A program made the translations under genes and the position numbers. The notes beneath the pieces were generated by a model. The model was not told the DNA's origin and ran no database searches. It worked only from the letters and a program-made list of their open reading frames with translations. From Calycina herbarum (Eukaryota > Ascomycota > Leotiomycetes > Helotiales > Pezizellaceae), in assembly GCA_001414485.1 (NCBI GenBank), contig LLEY01000105.1, positions 1-64,000 of the forward strand: 64,000 nucleotides of DNA. Reading direction: 5' to 3'. Shown here piece after piece: positions 59,298-64,000 of this stretch (position 1 is its first letter; each line of letters opens with the position of its first letter).

Positions 59298-61137
59298 ATC
59301 TTTTATAATTAAATTATATAAGAGCTACTTTTTAAACTTTATAATAATTATTAACTTCTAGTTATATTATCTCTACTATACAACGCCTAAATATCTTCTA
59401 ACGAAAATAAGATTAACTTAGCTATCTAAGTACTTGAAAACGACGTGTTATTAACCTAACGCCGCGCTGCGAAGGCTTATAATACCTCTCGATCTACTAT
59501 TTTAAACCGACGTACTAGAATCTAACTAAGACGCGATTATAAGTCTAATTCGAAGAAACTTACGAAGCTAGAGAAGGAGACGATAATTAGATATATATTA
59601 GAGTAGGATTTAAGAGAGTTTTCGCTTATAAAGGATATAGTACGAGATATAGCTAATAATTTACTAAAGAAGCGCGATAGATAGTCTATAGATAGAAACT
59701 AGCTAGACAACTTTATTTAGTATATACCTAAGCTAAAAACTTAATAGAGTCGTTCTTACGATTATTAGTAAGCTTTAACTAAAGATCCACGGATTATTAG
59801 TCTATAGTTTATACTTATATAGTTGTTTAAAGACAAATATAGTATTATAGACGAGGATATATATAATTTTAATAAGACTGGTTTTATAATAGATGTTATA
59901 TTATCTTAGCGTATTATTATAAGTTTAGAGATATATAGAAGACGTAAGAAAGTTTAGCTAGATAATCGCGAATAGATTAAAGTTATTTAAGTAGTTAATA
60001 GAATAGGTTAGATAATCTCGTTATTTATTATATTTATAGATAAAGTAATTATTTCTTCTTAGTATAAGAATATAGATATACTATATAACTAGGTTATTAA
60101 TATTAGTACTAATAGCTAGATAAATAATAAGCTTAGAGTTATATAGCTAAAGTATTTTAATAAATATATAAAAGTACAAAGTATTAGAGAATATAAGTTA
60201 TTAATTATTAATAGTTACGAAAGCTATAACTCGCTCGAATTCCAGCGACTTTATAAAGACTTTAATATTATTACTCTTTATATACCTCTATATTTATTAT
60301 GTTTATTATAGCTGCTTAATATTAGCTGTTTTTTACTATTAAAGCGAGTATATAGAAATAAGATCTTAGGCTTAGTATATAATTATATCAACTATATTAC
60401 TAAAGAAACCTTTCTCTAAGCTTTTAAAGTAGCTTTTTATAAGACATTTATAAAGAATAATATCTATATAAGCTTTCGAAGTACTAGGCTACTTCTATAT
60501 AACCTAGAAGTTATATTATTAAAGGTTGATTTAAAGCTTCGTATACTAACTCTAGTTATATTAGAAGACACTCTATAGAAGTCTAAAACACTAAGTAATA
60601 TACGCGAGATATAAGCTTAATTAATACTTATTCGAGACCGGATTTAAAGATACTAAGACTTGTCGCCTAGTTCTATTATTAAGTCTCTTAATTAACTAGA
60701 AAGAGGCTCTACTAGGATAGTATATAATATAGTATTAATATAGAAAGAAATCACAGATCTTCGCGAGGTAACTAAAGCTATAACTAAGTATAAGAGTTGT
60801 AAAAGAAAGTATATTTAGAGTTAAGAGACACTAATAGTAGAGAAGGTAATTAGTTTAATTACTTCTATAGAAAATAGCTACTAGAAGAGTAGTAGAGAGA
60901 TAAAAAAGAAGGTTTAAGTAGAGAGGTACTATAGACGTTATAGTAAAATTAGATATAATTCTCGTACTTATTATATAGAAATAGTAGATACTAAAGATAG
61001 TAACGACTCTGAATAATCTTATAGTATCTTATATAATATAATAGCTTGTTCTAGTATTAAGTAATTTATATTTAAAAATAAGTTATTTAGAAAAGTAGCC
61101 AGCTCGCTTATATAGCTAGCTCGCTTATAAAACACGT
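59298..61137 (+). mobile_element. Pogo-like DNA transposon, RIP-mutated
   Basis: The right end is clear: GCTTATAAAACACGT at 61123-61137, followed by TA, with a doubled subterminal motif (AGCTCGCTTATA). The left end is mutated and placed at about 59298 by alignment with the split copy at 48749-57375. The plus strand encodes a degenerate DDE_1 transposase: YNFNKTGFIIDV near 59865, an NREQIKVI block near 59970, LLIINSYESYNS near 60200, a helical C-terminal part, and a knuckle-like KIRYNSRTYY near 60950. Stops are mostly TAG. Confidence 0.75.
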
Positions 61138-61298
61138 TAACCTCTTTATATTCAGCTTATAATATTAGAATTAACTTATTCTTTCTTATATTCGTTTATT
61201 AAGTATATCGAACGAACTATATATAGTAGATTCTACGAACTCTTCTTATATATATAGTATAAGTACGAAAATCCTTTATAGTTGAAATATACGGTTTT

Positions 61299-61383
61299 AT
61301 ATAAATACGATAGTCTAAAGTATATAGTAGACGACTATAAATACGACAGTCTAAAGTATATAGTAGACGACTATAAATATAAT
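61299..61383 (+). repeat. 36-bp tandem repeat
   Basis: ATAAATACGATAGTCTAAAG opens a 36-base unit repeated about 2.3 times with one substitution. The apparent open frame across it begins with TTG and is produced by the repeat. Confidence 0.75.
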
Positions 61384-61562
61384 AGAGGATATAAACTTAG
61401 TAGACGTATAAGAACCTATATAAGGACTTCTATAATAGTTAATAGATATATTCAACTAGTAGTAGTAAGAGATATAGCTTCTTACTAAAAGTTAAAACTA
61501 GTTAATAGCGAACCTTTCTAGCTAATAAGACGAAGCTTTTATAAGACTCGAAGTAAGACTTT

Positions 61563-62024
61563 TATTATAAATCACGGAATATAGTAAGTAGTTTAGACAG
61601 CGCTCTAATAGAACAAGGTATAATATCTAGGGAATAGAAGGTAATATAAGAGAAATCAGTAATATAGAAGATATTTAAGGGTTTTAGAATCTTACTATTA
61701 TAAGACTGTTAGAAGTTACGTACGGTTATATAACGTAATCGTCTATATCGCTCTAATCGCTCTAATCGCGAGCGATACGAGCGATACGAGTGATATAGGC
61801 GATATACTTAGAGAACGAAGGTTTTATATAAGACTAGCACGTCTGCTATTAGATAGAAGCTTCGTATTTAACTTTAGTTATTAATCTTATTACTTTGCTT
61901 TAATATCTTTAATATAAGTAACGAGTTTATCTCCGAGTAAATATAATATAATAGCTGTCTTCTTTACCTATATATTAACCGTCGAACTCGATACCTTTAT
62001 AAGTTAGATACCGGTTTCGTTATA
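61563..62024 (+). repeat. Solo LTR of the nested retrotransposon's family
   Basis: A 462-bp copy matching the LTRs at 49386 and 55708, with a perfect 5-bp target duplication ACTTT on both sides (61558-61562 and 62025-62029). No internal sequence is attached, so it arose by recombination between the two LTRs of a former element. Its ends also read TA...TA. Confidence 0.88.
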
Positions 62025-62312
62025 ACTTTCTCTCTCTAAAAGGAACGAAACTATCTCTTTATAACCTACGTCTACTTTTATACTAGCCTTAGTTATAAAT
62101 ACTAATCGTAAGCTAAAACACTGCCTTTTATACCTAGAAAGATACGACGGAAGTACGTCTAACCTCTTTTCTTAATTCAAAGGTCTTTTATAAGTAAAGC
62201 TAGAAATAGATAGTCTATTAATTAGAGAAGAGAAAGAGAGAGTTTAGTATATCTTTAGACAACTCTTAGAAGACGTAGCTATAAGGATTTTCCTCTAGAT
62301 AGAATACGCTTA

Positions 62313-64000
62313 ACGTGTATATATAGCGAACCGGCTAAACAAGCGAACCGGCTAAAACCCCGCGTCTCTACTATACCTCTACTAAATATTAAATTTCTCT
62401 ATAACGAACGATGTCTTAGAAAAATAACGAAAGCCGGTTAGTCTTAGCTATCTAGGCTATATAAAAAGACTTAAATTTATATACTCGAGCTATTATAAGA
62501 ACCTATTCTATAGATTACTAGAAGCTAGGTCGACGTTTACTTAGTATACTTTTATAACGTAATATTCTAGTTAATTTATAGAAAATAACCGAGCTAAAGG
62601 AATTAGTACTTATTTAATATATCCTTAACCTAGCTATAAAAGGATTTCCTCTGTAGATATCTATAGTTAAGAATATAGTAAATCAACTTCTTAAAACACG
62701 TAACGTACTACGCGTTAGAACGCGTTAGGCTTCTAACTTTGTTAAGCACTGCCTAGAACTCCAGATACGCTTCTAACGAAAATACAACTACTAGAGAGCT
62801 AAGTACGAAGACCTAGAAGTTATTTATAGCTGGTTTAAGCTTATACGAAGCATAGTAGCGAAGTATAGAATCTACGATATAGATATCTATAACTTTAATA
62901 AGACTAGGTTTATAATAGACGTTATCTTAACTACGATAGTTATTATAAGCTTAGAAGAACGTATAAGAGTAAAAAGAGTATAGCCTAGTAATTAGAAATA
63001 GGTTATAGTAATCTAGAGAGTTAATACCTAAGGCTAGAGTATTCTATTATTTATAATTATTACTACGAAAAATTATCTCGCGTCTTAGTACTAAAACAGT
63101 AGATTTCTATCTAACTAGGTAATTGCTATTACTAAAAATAGTTAGATAATAAATAAGAAAGATATAGATTAGATTTAATATTTTAAGAAGTATACTAAGT
63201 TCTAATCTATTAGTAGTTATCGTCTATTAGTCCTTAATAGCTATAAAAGCTACTACTCTAACGAGTTTAAAGAATATTATAAGGAAAATAATATTATTAC
63301 TCTTTATATACCTACTTATTCTTCTTATATACTCTAGCTACTTAACGTTAGCTGTTTTAGCTCTTTAAAAAAACATATATAGTTAATAAATTAAAGATAT
63401 AATATAAGCTTAGATTATCTATATTACTAAGAATAATTTCTTTCCTATCTTCTACGATATATTTAATATTATAATAATAAAAAGTAATATCCGAGGAGGG
63501 TTCTAAGGGGCTAGGCTTCTTCTATTTAACCTAGAAAGTGTAATTTCTATACTTAATCTTAAGTTAAAGACACTAATACCTCTAAACTCTCCCCTGTGTT
63601 CCGCTTAGTCTTAGGTTTCTTAGATACTAAATAACTCTACTAAAGTCTTATTATAGACTATATTTATTAAAGATCGAATTTCCTACTACTAAAGTAGCTC
63701 TCTAACCTCTATTTACGAGGCTATTAACTAGTTTATAAAGAGTATATTAAAAGTAATATACTAGATAGTACTATTAAAAGCTAAGAACTAGAGACTTTAA
63801 TAAGTAAATAAAGTACTAAGTAAGTGTTATAGAGCTAAAAAAACACGTCTATAGTAAGAAGAATCACTTAGCTAATAGGAAGCGTAGGACCTATAGGATA
63901 ATAAAGACGTTAGTAAGCAGGTAATATAGGAAATAAAGAGAAGTAGTAGTCGGAAGCCGAGGGAAGAATTACGTATATAACGCTGTAACAACTACGGAGA
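62313..64000 (+). mobile_element. Pogo-like DNA transposon, cut by window end
   Basis: Preceded by TA (62311-62312) and starting ACGTGTATATATAGCGAACC, with AGCGAACCGGCTAA twice. The same end, without RIP changes, is found inverted at 301-343. The plus strand carries a degenerate transposase from about 62411: DIYNFNKTRFIIDVI near 62880, YRLLVLNSYKSYYS near 63220 and the beginning of the C-terminal zinc knuckle (RCNNYGE) at the last bases of the window. Its right end is not in view. Confidence 0.8.

Larger units (their letters stand above)
39708..64000. other. RIP-mutated, AT-rich repeat block
   Basis: The block consists almost wholly of transposon copies. CpA and TpG are strongly depleted and TpA enriched, and TAG and TAA stops interrupt every transposase and polymerase frame. 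No open frame of 60 codons occurs between 38938 and 58501. This is the known signature of repeat-induced point mutation, and such blocks are usually heterochromatic. It runs past the end of the window. Confidence 0.85.

Noticed and set aside
61282..61488. Open frame of 68 codons in the repeat block
   Set aside because: It begins with TTG and is produced by a 36-bp tandem repeat of codon-compatible length; no domain is present.
1..64000. tRNA or rRNA genes
   Set aside because: I searched by eye for conserved tRNA and rRNA patterns and recognised none; a covariance-model scan would be decisive.

Overview
The window is nuclear DNA of a filamentous ascomycete (Pezizomycotina; possibly Leotiomycetes, but class is not decided by the sequence). 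Evidence: genes carry 46-119 nt GT-AG introns with CTRAY-type branch points, protein families are typical of filamentous fungi (highly reducing polyketide synthase, PTH11/rhodopsin-like receptor, DHA14 transporter, DUF6594, TPR-CHAT), and the last 24 kb is repeat DNA ruined in the manner of repeat-induced point mutation (RIP).

Layout. 1-343: end of a pogo/mariner-type DNA transposon whose insertion point supplies the stop codon of a hypothetical gene (343-1083, minus). 2144-11997 (minus): one eight-exon gene for a 3154-residue highly reducing polyketide synthase, KS-AT-DH-cMT-ER-KR-ACP, with a carnitine acyltransferase domain fused at its C-terminus. Next to it lie a secreted carboxymuconolactone-decarboxylase-like protein (13513-14319, minus), a seven-helix rhodopsin-like receptor (15099-16343, plus) and a DHA14-type MFS transporter (18014-20105, plus). 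Together they look like a small secondary-metabolite cluster: synthesis and thioester release, possible tailoring, and export. No transcription factor was recognised.

20-30 kb is gene-poor: a single-helix coiled-coil protein (24493-25467), a BTB/POZ protein (28573-29301), a zinc-finger fragment and some weak small ORFs.

30.8-38.9 kb is a compact four-gene island: a C14 caspase-like protease (30792-32732, minus), an 86-residue SH3/Tudor-like protein (33484-33857, minus), a DUF6594 membrane protein (34322-35435, plus) and a TPR-CHAT protein (35776-38936, minus). Two different caspase-fold proteases, both with intact His-Cys dyads, beside a membrane protein make this a candidate self-recognition or cell-death locus. 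This is inference from domains and proximity.

39.3-64 kb is AT-rich and almost free of open reading frames. It holds a 5'-truncated LTR relic that escaped RIP (39324-39707), a degenerate pogo-like transposase (about 40100-41640), a complete RIP-mutated Ty3/gypsy element with target-site duplication TAAAC (41712-47425), a pogo-like element (48749-57375) split by a second Ty3/gypsy element with duplication CCTAG (49386-56172), further pogo-like copies (57476-58975, 59298-61137, 62313 to the window end) and a solo LTR with duplication ACTTT (61563-62024). The doubled terminal repeat of the 62313 copy matches the one at 343, the difference being RIP-type transitions.
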